From: Phytophthora quininea
Taxonomy: Eukaryota > Oomycota > Peronosporomycetes > Peronosporales > Peronosporaceae
Reading direction: 5' to 3'
NCBI GenBank assembly: GCA_011947345.1
Contig: JAAVTG010000182.1
Location: 20,185 to 84,184 of the forward strand
DNA: 64,000 bases
Positions 40,717 through 51,921 of the stretch are shown piece after piece. Position 1 is the stretch's first letter, and the number at the start of each line of letters is the position of its first letter. The translations under genes and the position numbers were made by a program. The notes below the pieces were generated by a model, which had not been told where the DNA came from, ran no database searches, and worked only from the letters and a program-made list of their open reading frames with translations.

Positions 40717-41543
40717 GGTTGCTGATAAATGATAAAGTGACTGGCAGGCAGGAAGAGTTTTGAAACCATTCTAATTTATTATTTATGAAATGGCTAGATT
40801 ATCAGTAGCTGTAGAATGTGTCGAGTTCCTTCAGATGTAGATCAACTTGACGCCATTGTTTGCCGGCTGCCAGAGGAATTTATCGCTGCACTGTATCAAG
40901 TTTTCTGTTTTGCTCACTTACTTTAAACCGACCCGTGAAAACGATGAGATGTACGCGTCGTGGACCTGACGAACGACGGTCATGTACTTTGGTATACCGT
41001 TAGCTCTAGTGCTGTAGTTAGCAGAACCAACGATTCCTACAAGTCAACGTTTGTGCCCTCGGATCCGCAATAATAAGTACTACTCGCTTTGATCTTGGCA
41101 CAGAAGCAAACGGCGATGGAATAACCAGCGCACGCACTCCAAATCCACCATTTAATCTCCGCAGTGCAGATCTTTGCGAGGAACGTCGAACGTCAATCGA
41201 GACCTGGTTGCATGCTTCGACCACTGCACACCGAGATCGAGTTAGCTTTGTGAAGTGAGCAGATCTCCAAAACAATCAGCAAGTTTTCTACGGCAGCACT
41301 TTTTCTCGCGGAAGCACGCGATTAAAGTCTCATCGCGACAAGAATTTGGTTAGGATAGTTGAGTTATTTGGGATTTGATGTTTATCGTGCATCTTCGAGT
41401 TGTATCCTGGCATCGGTGTCTTTTACAGAGCACTTTGTTTTCCTGCGCCTACAAGATGCGATTCGTCGAGCAACAATGCACGGACGAATTCCATTCTCGA
41501 ATCGATCGCCAAGTGCGCCAACCTGCTTCTCCAAAGTCAAGTC
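40717..41543. other. Intergenic, no gene recognised
   Basis: Promoter regions of the CCDC137-like and AA17-like genes lie here. No coding signal stands out; short minus-strand frames at 41018-41275 and 41382-41648 lack motifs. Confidence 0.45.
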
Positions 41544-42369
41544 ATGCTGACTTACATTGCTGCCATCGCTTCCATTGCGCTGCTCGCCTCCCAGCCTTCG
41601 TCGGTCGAAGCTCACGGTGAACTCGTGCTGCCCAAGCCGACGTACCACCGCTGGGGTGGCAGCGTGGCAGCGACGATCGACCCCAAGGTCTTGCCCTTCC
41701 AGACGGAGCAGAACTTCACCAACGCCTTCGACAAGGCCTTCCTCAAGCTCGGCACCTCGCTCAAGGACTTCATCCTCAAGAACCAGGACATGAGCGGCGC
41801 CTCAGCCGAGGGATCGACCGCGGAATGCGGCTACTCGGACCCGAATGGCACGCCGCAGCCGCTACCAGAGCACATTAACTTTAACAACGGCTTCATGCAC
41901 CAGGGTCCGTGTGAGGCGTACTGCGACGACACGCTGGTCATCCCGCACACGCCCGATTGCCGCTCGGCGAACCCCAGTGGCATCGTGCAGTACGACAAGG
42001 CCAAGTGCACCGGTGCGAAGCGCTTTACCTTTACTGGCTCACCATGGACGGTGTTCGAGCCGCGCCGTGGCAGGTGTACACCAACTGCGTGCCGCTCTCG
42101 GGCAGTGGACCGTCAACCTCAACCTCAACAACGTCAAACTCAGTCACGACCCCGTCGACAGCTAACACCACTCCGGTCTCGACGCCCGCCACTGGTTCGA
42201 CGACTAACACCGCATCAACCCCGTCGACAGCTAACACCCCACCGGCTTCGACCCCGTCCACGCCGTCAACAGCTTATACCCCTCCACCGCTTCGACGCCT
42301 GAGCCGGCTGCCAACGACGGCGAGTACAAGCCCGGCACGGTGACTACGTTCAACACCATGGGCAACTAG
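41544..42369 (+). CDS. Probable AA17 copper monooxygenase, secreted
   Basis: Signal peptide MLTYIAAIASIALLASQPSS then VEA, with cleavage leaving His as first mature residue (HGELVLPKPTYHRWGG), the hallmark of copper lytic polysaccharide monooxygenases. Second candidate copper ligand in FMHQGPCEAYCDD; cysteines in AECGYSD, GPCEAYC, PDCRS, KCTG and YTNCVPL would pair. The frame breaks at TTT near 42031 (RFTF to YWLTMDG) and again near 42288. The natural C-terminus has a Thr/Ser/Pro-rich linker of repeated TPSTANTPPAS-like units and ends YKPGTVTTFNTMGN-stop at 42369. AA17 enzymes of oomycetes oxidatively cleave pectin during infection; assignment rests on layout, not on a search. Confidence 0.65.
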
Positions 42370-42632
42370 AGCGTTGTCTCCATCCCTTGTACTAGTGGCG
42401 TTGCGCGCGGGAAGTTCTTGTGCATTGAGTAAGTTGAAGTTTCTAGGAGAGATGACGTACCGTCGTGTAAGGCTGAGGTCTCGACAATCTCTAAGCTTTC
42501 GTTTCGTGAGGCTTTGGTTGATGAAGACACATTTTCATTCCATTTATTCTTGCTACCTGCTTGAGCCGAACAGGAAGCCCCAATACTTCCTGAGCAAAAG
42601 GGCATTATGTTGTGGGGCTGACAATTTTACAT

Positions 42633-44612
42633 CTATAATACGGACACGGAGGCTCGTGCTTTGTTATCGCACGCGTTGGCTTCGTTGTGCAGAGCGCCGT
42701 ACAATGCGGCGCGCAAGTCGTCCTTTGAAGGGAAGCACGGCAGCTCCAGCATGTTATGGCACGCATGACTTCGGAAGTATCCTGCCGCTCCGGCGTCCGC
42801 AAGCGTAAACTCACACAGTTGGCCATCGTAGCTCGTGAGACCCTGGAAGCCTACGAGAGGAACACGCGAAAAACCCGTGGCAAACTGAAGCAGCCGCTGC
42901 TGGTATACGCTGGGCATGTCTTTAACAACATCCCAGAACCACGACACCTCGCGGCGCGACTCAACGCTAGATGAGTGTGCTGCTGCCAGTCAGTGACGTC
43001 AATCTCGTCCGAGCCACAAAGCAAGTAATCCAGCTCTTCGTAGTCAAGAGGAGCAGCAGTCGCTGGGGAACAACTTCGTAGAATCCCTTGAGGAACGCGG
43101 CCAGCTGCGGCGCCACGCTCTCGAACAGCGTGAAGCGAAACTTGCGGTCCACGAACTCAAACTTGTTGTCGTCATTCACCTCGATGTTTCTGCCAGCCGG
43201 AATGAGCTCCACCGTTCGGGTGCCGTGGTCTCCGTGACGTTGGGTTACTGTAAAATCAAGCTCGAGGCCTTCCGCGCCATCGTTGTCCAGCAGCCACGTC
43301 AGGCTTCGGTACATGTCCGCATCCAAGTCCTCGAGGTCCTCGAAAGTTACAGGAGTCCCCAGCATCATCTTCAGCAATGGAACACACAAGTGGAAATTCA
43401 GTACCGCGCCTTCAAGCAGTGCACGCCCCACCAATCTTCCTGCTGCGTGGAAATGCTGCAAATGGTCGGGTCCGAGAATACGCTTCGACTGGGGGTTGAT
43501 AAAGTACGTTTGGTCGCTGCGCTGCGTGCAGGTGAAGAGCCCAACACTTGGGTCAACTAACCTCTCGTTTAATAGCGTCAGCCATTCCCGTTGGAGCCCA
43601 CCTGCGTCAGAATCGCTGCTGTGTTGGTCTCCATCTTCCGTGAATTTCACACGGATGCGGGCTGAACGGATGTTGGCCTCACGGATGCAGTTGATGTGCT
43701 GCGTGGACTGCTCCAAAATGTAGTCGCGGTGCACTGACAAATAAGACCGCTCAGCTCGATCCCCGACTGTAGCAGCGCAGTAGCGTTCGCCATGAAGAAC
43801 GCGTACTTCTTGGGGAAATCCTGCGTGGCCAGTTCCGCTGCCATCCTCTTGAGGATTTCGGTTGTGTCCGCTGCATCTGCCCGTGCTGGGGGCAGCGGGA
43901 AGTGTGTCGGGTCAACTTCATGTGGCTCCATGAGATCGAACTGCACGCCTGCCGACGGGTCGTATCCTGTACTTAAGCTACGCTGTCTGTGCTTGGAAGT
44001 TGTTCGTTCCTCCTCCGGCTCGGTCTCTGGCAGCTCGAAGCGCAGCACGTAGCCTGGCGAGTGCGGTCCTCCATCGGGCTCAATATGCCGGTGCCATATT
44101 AGTCGGTTGTGCTTGTCCAACCGACGTGTCCACTCCTTGCGCTTGTGGGCGCGCGGCAGCATCGGCAGCACTTGTCCCTCCGCTTTTCTTCCATCCTTGA
44201 TCTGGACTGGCAGCTCCGAGGCGCTAGAGAGGCCGCAGAGTGCGCAATGCACGAGCCTGGTGAAGTTCTTGAAGCCGCAGGCCACACAGGCGGCAAAGCC
44301 CTTCTCCGCTTCTCTGCAATTAGGAAGAACCGTTCCGTTAGCTAGTCGAACCCGTCAGTATGAAAGGAACTCCAATCTCCCTACCGCTTGGCGGTGGCTA
44401 CGCGTTGGTCTGCTAGTTGGTCACTGGAAAAGAAAACAAGGATTAGTACGCTATAGGTTTCTGTGGGCGCGGCAGAATGTTGCGTACGCTGAGAGCAGCA
44501 TTCGACTGGGGGTGACGGCGGTCTTGCGCGCGAATTGACGAGTGAGCAGCGCGCCGGTCAGCAGCAGCACGGCGCAGTAGAGACACAGCTCGCCGGTGGA
44601 CACGAGCAGCAT
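42633..44612 (-). CDS. RanBP2-HECT E3 ligase 2, membrane-anchored
   Basis: Likely start MLLVSTGELCLYCAVLLLTG at 44612, a signal-anchor helix. A second exon region carries DQLADQRVATAKR, and the next exon opens EAEKGFAACVACGFKNFTRL with HCALCG, a RanBP2-type finger (C-x2-C-x10-C-x2-C). Then KRKEWTRRLDKHNRLIWHR, the HECT N-lobe (FPKKYAFFMANATALLQ, SDAGGLQREWLTLLNE, FHAAGRLVGRALLEG) and C-lobe with catalytic cysteine in SHACHNMLELP. Frame breaks near 43740, 43055 (short T-run) and 42960 interrupt it; the split EELDYLLCGSDEID reads through if bases are missing. Same strand and order as ligase 3. Confidence 0.75.
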
Positions 44613-45119
44613 GACAAAGCGACAGCGCCAACTTCGACGGCACGAAGGCTTGCGGTGGTCGATCGCGCTCGAAGCAGGCGAGTTTGGTTGTGAAGCGCAT
44701 GCGCTCAAATCCTGAGGATACGTTGCGTGCGTCAGCTTAATCTTATTTATGGAAACTAGCCATACTGAAACCAAGTACAAATTTGCAGAATGTTGGTGTC
44801 GGTTACGATACCGAAGCCGTGTAAGACGATCGCCATGAAGTTGGTGTTGCCCATGTCACTTGCTGGGGTTGTCCTCTTTGCTATGCTTATAGTCGCCTTC
44901 TTGGCTCGCCGCAGCGCTGTGGCAAATAGAGAAACTTATTCATCTAGCGGCGGCCGCGTAATCGTCAGCTGCGTTGAAGTGGAACATGTGTGCTGTAGGT
45001 TCAAGTGCTTTTGCCCGTCTCACTTATCAGCGACGGCAACGTCAACAGCGACAAAGAGAAAAAAAAATAAACAAGTCTTTTATCAGCAATGTACACGGCA
45101 AAGCCCATTCCCCGGCCAC
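44613..45119. other. Intergenic; possible small membrane ORF
   Basis: Between two same-strand HECT genes. A plus-strand frame starting near 44835 (MKLVLPMSLAGVVLFAMLIV, then AFLARRSAVANRETYSSSGG) would be a single-pass membrane peptide, antisense to nothing obvious. Not supported further. Confidence 0.3.
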
Positions 45120-47142
45120 TCAGTCGGTGGTGAAGCCGTAGAGCTCCGTGTCCAGAATCCCGTACAGCATGTCCTTGAGCTGCTCGCGCGTGAGTCCCAG
45201 CGGCAGGTCCAGGCGGTTAAAGCACGCGTAGCTGCGTACAAACTCGTCTGGCGCGCCCACGATGCCGCGGATGGTGAAGAGGCACACGCGGCCGTCGTAG
45301 CTCGTCAACCCCTTGAAGCCGACCAATGGCACCCTTGAACACCCGGTGGTGAACTGCAGCAGCCGACGGCGGTACTCGTTGGGCATCTCGCGCACCAGTT
45401 CCCAGAACCATGCGATCGTTGGCGAGCGAGCGAGGCTCTCGCCAACCACCGAGTTCTTTTGCCAGTCGTCCACGTCGATCTCGCCAGATCCACACATGAT
45501 GTAGTCCAGTTCTTCGTAGTCGAACAGCATGAGCAAATGCTGCGGGATGACCTCGTAAAAGCCCTTCAGGAACACGTACAGCTGATCGGCGACGCTCCTC
45601 AGCAGAATGTGCTCAAACTTACGCTCTAGATACTCGTGCTTGTTCGCATCCGTCACTTGAATATCGCGTCCATTGGGAACAAGGTCCACCACCATGTGTC
45701 GATCCCCACGCGCTCGAGCTCGCTAAAGTCCAAGTCGAGTGCCTCCGTGCCGTCGTTCTCCAGCATCCACTTCATGTTCTTGTACACGTCCGGGTCAAAG
45801 TACCGCACATCGTCCATGCACAACGGCGTACCCAGGAGGAGCTTGAGGAGCGGGACGGACAGGTGAAAGTTTAGTACCGTGCCCTCGAGCAGCGCTCGGC
45901 CCAGCAGCCGCCCCGTGGCGTAGTAGTAGATAAGATGTTCCTCACCATTGTCGTACCTCGAGTTCGAGTTCAAGAAGTACGCTCCATCTTCTCCGTGCGT
46001 CCTGGTGAACAGTCCCGCTCTCGGGTCTGTGAGAAGCTCGGTCAGCATCATGAACCACTCGCGATGCAGACCGCCAGCATCCACACCGCTCTCCTCCAAG
46101 AAATTGATGCGCATGGCCGAGCGGATGTATTTTTCGTCAATGCACCCGAGATGTTCCATCGACTCCTCGAACATGTAGTCTCGATGAATCGAAAGTTTGA
46201 GGAACTCCACCTCGGGAGGCACAAGCAGCGCAGCCGTGCTCTTGACAAAGTACGCGTACTTGGCCGGGAAGTCCTTCTCTGCGAGTGCCAATATCTCTCG
46301 GCGTCGATCTCCTCCAGCGTCTCCCCGTCGAACGGACCGCTGCATCCCATTTAGACGCCGGCAAGATATCCATGTCTGCGATTTCGGAGAACGCTTTCTT
46401 CTTTCCTGGCTCCACCACAGCCACCTCGCTCTGGCTCATGATGGGGCCCTGTATCTGTCCAGGCATCTTGGGACTATCGTCAGCCCTCACATATCGTATT
46501 ACTTTTCCCACCCTTGCGGGTACTACAGGGCCTGACCCTTGGTCATTCTCCTCAGTCTTCCGATACCAATACATTTTCCCCTCCACGTCCAACTTCCTCG
46601 TCCACTCCCTGCGTTTCCTGGCTCGTAGTTGGCGCTCCGTGAAATGCCTAGACAGCTCCTGCAGCTTCTTCCCTCTTCTTCCAAACAGTTTCCTCCTTTT
46701 CTTCTTCTTGCTTTCAGTTGTTTCTGCAGCCCTCTTTGTCTCCATCCGCTCCCCGCAGAGGGAGCAAAATAGTGCATCTTTAAAGTTCTCGAATTCACAC
46801 ACCGAGCACACTTCGAAGCCCTTCTCCGCCTCCCTGTTCATTTAAAATAATGAGTATAGAACTTCTGTAATTTGTATATAACGTTTATTTACCTTGTAGC
46901 TGTATCCAATCGATGGTCTGAGGTAGCGCTGTGGAAATTGCACAAAAGAAACCATTAGCGATAAGACATACTGCATGATGGCAGAACCTTCAAGGGACGT
47001 ACTCGAGTAGCAGCGGGGCCGCGAGCTCGCGCAGTCGTTGGGTGTGTTTGCGCACAAGCTTGCGGTGTGCCACGAAGAAGCCCACGGCCAGTACGGCCAC
47101 GAACACGACGTTCAGCAGGATGGCGAGCACGCCGCCGTCCAT
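45120..47142 (-). CDS. RanBP2-HECT E3 ligase 3, membrane-anchored
   Basis: Exon 1 starts MDGGVLAILLNVVFVAVLAV at 47142 (single anchor helix), followed by AHRKLVRKHTQRLRELAAP. A short exon TIDWIQLQ and then EAEKGFEVCSVCEFENFKDA with FCSLCGER, the RanBP2 finger. A Lys/Arg-rich stretch, KRREWTRKLDVEGKMYWYRK, then the HECT domain: FPAKYAYFVKSTAALL, ESGVDAGGLHREWFMM, YYYATGRLLGRALLEG, FDYEELDYIMCGSGEID and catalytic cysteine in SYACFNRLDLP. Frame breaks near 46340, 46290 and 45690. Introns in the 5' part have GT-AG ends. Probably ER or endomembrane ubiquitin ligase (inference from anchor). Confidence 0.82.
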
Positions 47143-47475
47143 GAGCTCATGCAATCGTTAGACTCTTTTGACTATGGGGATTCCGCCAATTCAACCACTC
47201 GCCAAATGGGCATAAACATTCGTGTCTCACGCACATCGGTACACTGTGCCAGTTGTCTACCTTCGTAATTACTCGAGCTTCTATTCGGCGTCCGCCACAT
47301 TATTCGGGAGTGCGGAAATGATTGTACCCCGAGGGCTTCTATTCGGGCGTGCGGGCGCCCGAATTAATGGCGCCATTTGCTTGGAGCTCTTGGTTGGCGA
47401 TACTTGCAGTTTTCTCTCTGGCTGATGCTGGCTCGACTGCTACATGCACGATAGGGTGGGTAGCACCGCATCGCT
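47143..47475. other. Intergenic, no gene recognised
   Basis: Contains the duplicated GAGCTTCTATTCGG/GGGCTTCTATTCGG element (about 47277 and 47334) with CGTCCGCC/CGTGCGGG neighbours. No coding signal. Confidence 0.4.
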
Positions 47476-47670
47476 TCAGTTGCCAACATGTTTCGTAAAG
47501 TCCGTCTGCCAAGTGTGATCCGAGCCGTAGCAACCAGACACACGTAGGAAACTGGAGACCTCGTCAACACGAAGAGCGGGGTTGGGAAGATCAGGGAAGG
47601 TTTTGGTTGCCAACGTGCAACCAGTGAACAACGCCGACGCACAGGCAAATATCACTGCCAGATGTTGCAT
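47476..47670 (-). CDS. Candidate small secreted protein (64 aa)
   Basis: MQHLAVIFACASALFTGCTL is a convincing signal peptide; the short mature part (ATKTFPDLPNPALRVDEVSS, then GCYGSDHTWQTDF) has one cysteine before the stop. In the next frame the sequence remains open (LADGLYETCWQLKRCGA...) with more cysteines, so a missing base near 47520 could be hiding a longer Cys-containing secreted protein. No effector motif seen. Confidence 0.35.
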   Translation of the reverse strand: MQHLAVIFACASALFTGCTLATKTFPDLPNPALRVDEVSSFLRVSGCYGSDHTWQTDFTKHVGN

Positions 47671-48089
47671 GGAGGTCTCGACCTCGCGAGAATCCCTGCT
47701 TGAATCCAGAACCCGTAGTTCGCGCGCCAACCTTCTCTTGCATCTTAAAGCGGAATCGATTTTTGCGCGATGACGAACGTGAGGATCAGCATTGGTGCGC
47801 AGAAGCAACTAAAAGTGCATGCAGAAGCGAGTTGATTTGTGTGTAGGCTTCCTGTGTGAGTATCCGATGGACGGAGTATTTGCCTCTGTAGTAGCTGACC
47901 TGCAATAGCTTCCATCTTCGTAGCAACCTGGACAGACAACCGCGGCTGCCGGCGTGGCCATTTCTATAGGTGACATGGTGTAGTGACTCCTGCTCCGATT
48001 GTATCGGGTGACGGCATCATCAAGTCGCTCGTCGGGGCAGGAAAAAAGATATCTCTACGCTGAAGTTTCCAATCTCTTGTAAATGACTT
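47671..48089. other. Intergenic, no gene recognised
   Basis: No supported reading frame. Holds the 5' flank of the small secreted ORF and the 3' flank of the NDUFAF4-like gene. Confidence 0.4.
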
Positions 48090-48740
48090 TTATCTATGTT
48101 TCCTTTGGCTCTGACTGCGGAGCGAGCATCCCGGGGTGTCAAACCAGACACCCAGTGGGTGTTCGGACGTTCCTCTCGGTGGCAGCACATTGGGCGGACC
48201 GACACTGTTCAAAATGCTGTGCATAACGCTCTCGTCAAGCGCATACTTGTCCGCCAGCACTTTCGTCGTCCAGCTCTGCGGCTTCTCGTAGTGCAATCTC
48301 AGCAGCGTCCTCAGGTCTCTGGCAGTTAGTCGCCCCTTGACTGGCTCTTCATCTGCACCGCCACTGCCTGTGGACGATGCGGCGCTGGTCCGGTCGGTCG
48401 GGAGTCTCACGGGCGTGTCGGACCTCGGGCGGTGGCTGCTGGCGGTGGCCTCGAAGGCTCTGGTGCTCTCCTCGAGGAACTTGACGCGGTCGAAGTCGTC
48501 CATTTGCTGCTGCACGTCCTCCAGCAGCTCCGACTGCATCTCCAGAAGCTCCACGGACGAGCCGTGCGAGGTCTGCACTGTGGATGTCTCGACGGCCATG
48601 GCCGATACCTGCGGCGGCTGTGCTGCGTGGCCCTGTGACAGCGCCACGAGCTGCTCCAGACTGACGTTGGTGCGGATGACGCGCGACGTCCGACGCGCGG
48701 ACACGGCGGAGCTCGTCGCCTTGCTGGCAGCGGAGCCCAT
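48090..48740 (-). CDS. NDUFAF4-like protein, N-myristoylation signal
   Basis: 216 residues. MGSAASKATSSAVSARR is a canonical myristoylation signal (Gly2, Ser6). The middle has SVELLEMQSELLEDVQQQMD. The conserved C-terminal block GRLTARDLRTLLRLHYEKPQ, then WTTKVLADKYALDESVMHSI, resembles human NDUFAF4 (GKISIVEALTLL...WTAEKIMQEYQL), a mitochondrial complex I assembly factor that is also N-myristoylated. Similarity is limited to about 55 residues, so this is a suggestion. Ser/Thr-rich regions may be disordered. Confidence 0.45.
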   Translation of the reverse strand: MGSAASKATSSAVSARRTSRVIRTNVSLEQLVALSQGHAAQPPQVSAMAVETSTVQTSHGSSVELLEMQSELLEDVQQQMDDFDRVKFLEESTRAFEATASSHRPRSDTPVRLPTDRTSAASSTGSGGADEEPVKGRLTARDLRTLLRLHYEKPQSWTTKVLADKYALDESVMHSILNSVGPPNVLPPRGTSEHPLGVWFDTPGCSLRSQSQRKHR

Positions 48741-49265
48741 GCTTGATACAGAACGTTGTCAAACGAGAGGATGGGATGCGTCCCGGTGGTCGATTTGCTA
48801 AAATGTAGCCATGTGTGGAGCTGAATTGAATTGCTTTTTCTGTTTGTTTTCTATGCTGGCGCGGAAAGTTGCAGGTCTGACTGAGCTCTCAGCCGCTGAA
48901 CCAACTTTTGCGTCGGTTGCCGCCTTCGGTTGCTCCCATGCCTGAGGTCCTACCTGTTCTTGTCCTTCGTTCTCCGCTGCCATAACCTGCAATGACAGGC
49001 CTTGCACATTGGATTCGTGTCTTGCTCGGTCTCGTCTGTATCATGCTCGAAGCTGTTAGTAGGCCAGCCCACGTCCTTGCTGTTTGGCCTGGCAGTGTCA
49101 GCACGTCCTTGTTGTGAGCGCTGGTATGATGCTACATATCGTCCACCAAATTCTGTCGAATGTGCTCAGTAGTTCGTCGTCAACCCGGTCGAATAGTTCC
49201 TTCAGCGCCGCTTTCGTTGTCTCTGGAATTGTTGCTCTGACTGAAGTCAATGGTCTCGGGGTGAT
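48741..49265 (-). other. Coding-like but unassigned stretch
   Basis: Minus-strand pieces ETTKAALKELFDRVDDELLS and MCKACHCRLWQRRTKDKNR look coding but are split by stops. They could be a dead transposon zinc-finger fragment or a lost exon. No family assigned. Confidence 0.25.
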
Positions 49266-51921
49266 CTACGGGTTGCTGTACGAGTTGGCCATGTGCAGAG
49301 ACTGCTGCTGGCCGCTCATCGCAGCACCTCCAAATCCAGGCGGCGGGCGTGTAGGTGCACGCGGTGGCGACGGGTCCTGCATGTCGCTCTGGCTTGCTGG
49401 CGTTGACGCTCCCATGAAAGCACTCAGACTTGAACCTCGCTGCTGGTACCGAGCCAACTCGCGCTCCACAGCTGCCAAGTCAGCCATTGGTGCAAACGGT
49501 CGACTCTCGCTCGTGTTGCCTCCAAAACTCTGAGGGGCGGTAAAGCTGGAAGTTGTCGAAGGCATCATGAAGACAGGGTCAGCTCCGTTGCCGCCGCGGA
49601 AGCCAAATCCCAGACCCATTCCTAAGTTACCTCCGAGCATACTGTTGTTTAAGTTGGTGTTGTTGGTGCTGGCGCTGTTACCCCATCCAGACAACAGACC
49701 TTGACCCGAAAAGCTGCCCGCGTCACTGAACGTGTGAAAGCTTGGGTAGCCGAGAGATGATCCGATTGATCCGTTCTCAGATCCTGCAAAGGTGCTGCTC
49801 TGACTGATAGTGCTCATGCGTCCCTGGTCTTCCGGTGGTGAGATGGGACTAGGCGCGCGAAGGCTAAAAGCGCCGCCATTCGATAGAGTGTCCAAAGGAG
49901 ATGGTGCGTTTGCCATGTAGCTGCCAGGTTGCTTGGTGCCGGACATTCCCGTCAATGCTGGCGAAGGCTGGAACACGATCACTTCATCTTCGAAATCGGC
50001 GTCGTCGTCGTCTACAGCAGTACTCGTTCCAGTGTGCTGTCCGTTGCTAGGCTGATGTGGCGCTTGCTCCATCGTGCTGTTGCTTGCAAGAAACCCGAGG
50101 TTTAACGAGGCGACCGCTTCCGAAGCCCCATTGTCTTGCTGAGGGTTAGCCTTACCCACCACAGGGGCAGTCGCGAACTGCCCTGTGGGTCCACAAAACA
50201 GCAGCGGATCACCCTCGTAGCCATCGCACAGATAGCGAGCAAAGTGGTACAGCTTCCACGCGCGGATTTTCGCGGAGTCAGCATCCGCGAGTGGAGTCGC
50301 AACTGATCCACCTACCGATGTCTGCAAGGCCCAGTCGTCTTGCCCTTTGACAGCAGTGGCGTTCTTTTCCAGTGGGGCAAAGCCTCGTAGCTCTAAACTT
50401 TCCTTCAGCATGTGCTCCTGTTCACGAACGATGGATGGCATATCGTCGCCATGTTGCTGTCCAGCTCCCACAAGCAACGGCGCATACAACTCACGAGTTC
50501 GCGCGTTATTGACAAGCTTCGCCAATGCTTCCAAAAGCCCAAAGCAAAGTGGTCGCTCGCTGCATCATGTTCCGACTTTCCATCATTCCCAGGAAGTTGC
50601 TTGTTACGAGGAGCTAGAAGATGCTCCAATTTCTCTAGGACTTCAGGGTGCGATTCCAGATAGTCGCAAAACACTACCACAGGGCCCAAAAGTCGTAGCG
50701 CTGATAGAGTTGGATCTTTCGCAGTCTTCTCGCCATTCACACTCGCTTTTGTCTTGGCGTCCAGGTTTTCAGATAGATATTCCACAACGCTAGTGATCGT
50801 ACGAAGCGCGAGACGAAGTGCATCCTCAACCGGTGCAGACTGCGCCTGCGACTTGACGGATCGAATGACGCAGAAGATGTTGGTCACCACCACCTTCAGC
50901 AACAATGCGTCCCCCACCACACCTGCGCGCAGCAGTGTCTGCATGTCCCTGAATAGCAGCGTCTCCATGTCTCGAGGGTACTTTGGCGCTGGCGCATTCC
51001 CGTAATGTCTCTGCCTGACGCAGTAGGCGACCCACGCGGCGACGAAAGCGCGAACAAAATGCCGTGCATCCGCGTGAGACGGTGCAAATAGCTCTTGAGG
51101 AAGGCCGACTTCTCCTTGGACGAAGGCAACGGAGACGTGAACGTCACTGGTGGAGCGAGCGGTCGCTGTCGACTACGTTCAAACAGCAGCGCCAGGTTTT
51201 CCTCCGCTGTCGTAAAAGGCTGCGACGTCAGCAGACTGCGACAGTAGCGGTACACGGCGACGGTCTCGGCCTCAACATACGTGGCCAGCACTGCCAACTG
51301 GTTATGCGGGTTGCCGTTCTCCGGCAGCACAACCAGCGCGCGGTGGTACAGCGCCTCCGCTGCCGCAAAATTCTTCTTGCCCTTCTGGCTGTGCAGTTCC
51401 CTGTATCTGGCCAGATCCCCGAGAAAGACGTAGCAACGGTGCAGACTGTGCCGCACTTTGCTGCTCTCCGCCGACTCGGAGCCGTTGCGTTGCAGCCACT
51501 TGGCGTACACATCTCTCAAGTGCGCGTAGAAGCCTGCAGATTCGGTCAGAAACGTCTGGAATTCACTCGAGACTTGAGCAAAATGGTCGCGGATGTTGCG
51601 ATCCGCTTGGGCTGCTGCTGCGTACTAGAGTAGAGAGAGGTTAGGTACGGGTACCTAGAACAATGCATTGAGGGTACAAACCTTGCGGATACGTCGACGA
51701 AAGTCCTCGATGCGGCGATAGAAGCAGGGCTTCCACAGCGCCTGCTCCACCTCCTTGAGCGCCGCGAAGGTCGGGTTGGCGTCCACCAGACGTGTGGCCG
51801 CCTCCATCAGACGTCGGCGGAGCGTCTGCGCATCCTGCGTCGCCAGCGGATTGGCGCGCAGCAGCTCGCGTAGCTGCCGGTCCAGCGCCACGAGCTCGGC
51901 GTACGCGCGCCGAGGGTCCAT
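49266..51921 (-). CDS. SMG7/EST1-like NMD factor
   Basis: Exon 1 51921-about 51684 (MDPRRAYAELVALDRQLREL to FRRRIRK). After a short intron (AG near 51627) comes YAAAAQADRNIRDHFAQVSS, then the 14-3-3-like/TPR core: HRCYVFLGDLARYRELHSQK, ALYHRALVVLPENGNPHNQL, AVYRYCRSLLTSQPFTTAEE. The following helices (FVAAWVAYCVRQ, KVVVTNIFCVIRS, LLGPVVVFCDYLESHP) form the EST1-type domain, and a long Gly/Ser/Asn-rich tail ends at 49266. SMG5/6/7 proteins bind phospho-UPF1 in nonsense-mediated decay. Frame breaks at T-runs near 51048 and 50545. About 840 residues if joined. Confidence 0.8.

Noticed and set aside
44835..45010. Small single-pass membrane protein
   Set aside because: One hydrophobic frame without homologue, promoter or conserved neighbour evidence; kept only as a note.
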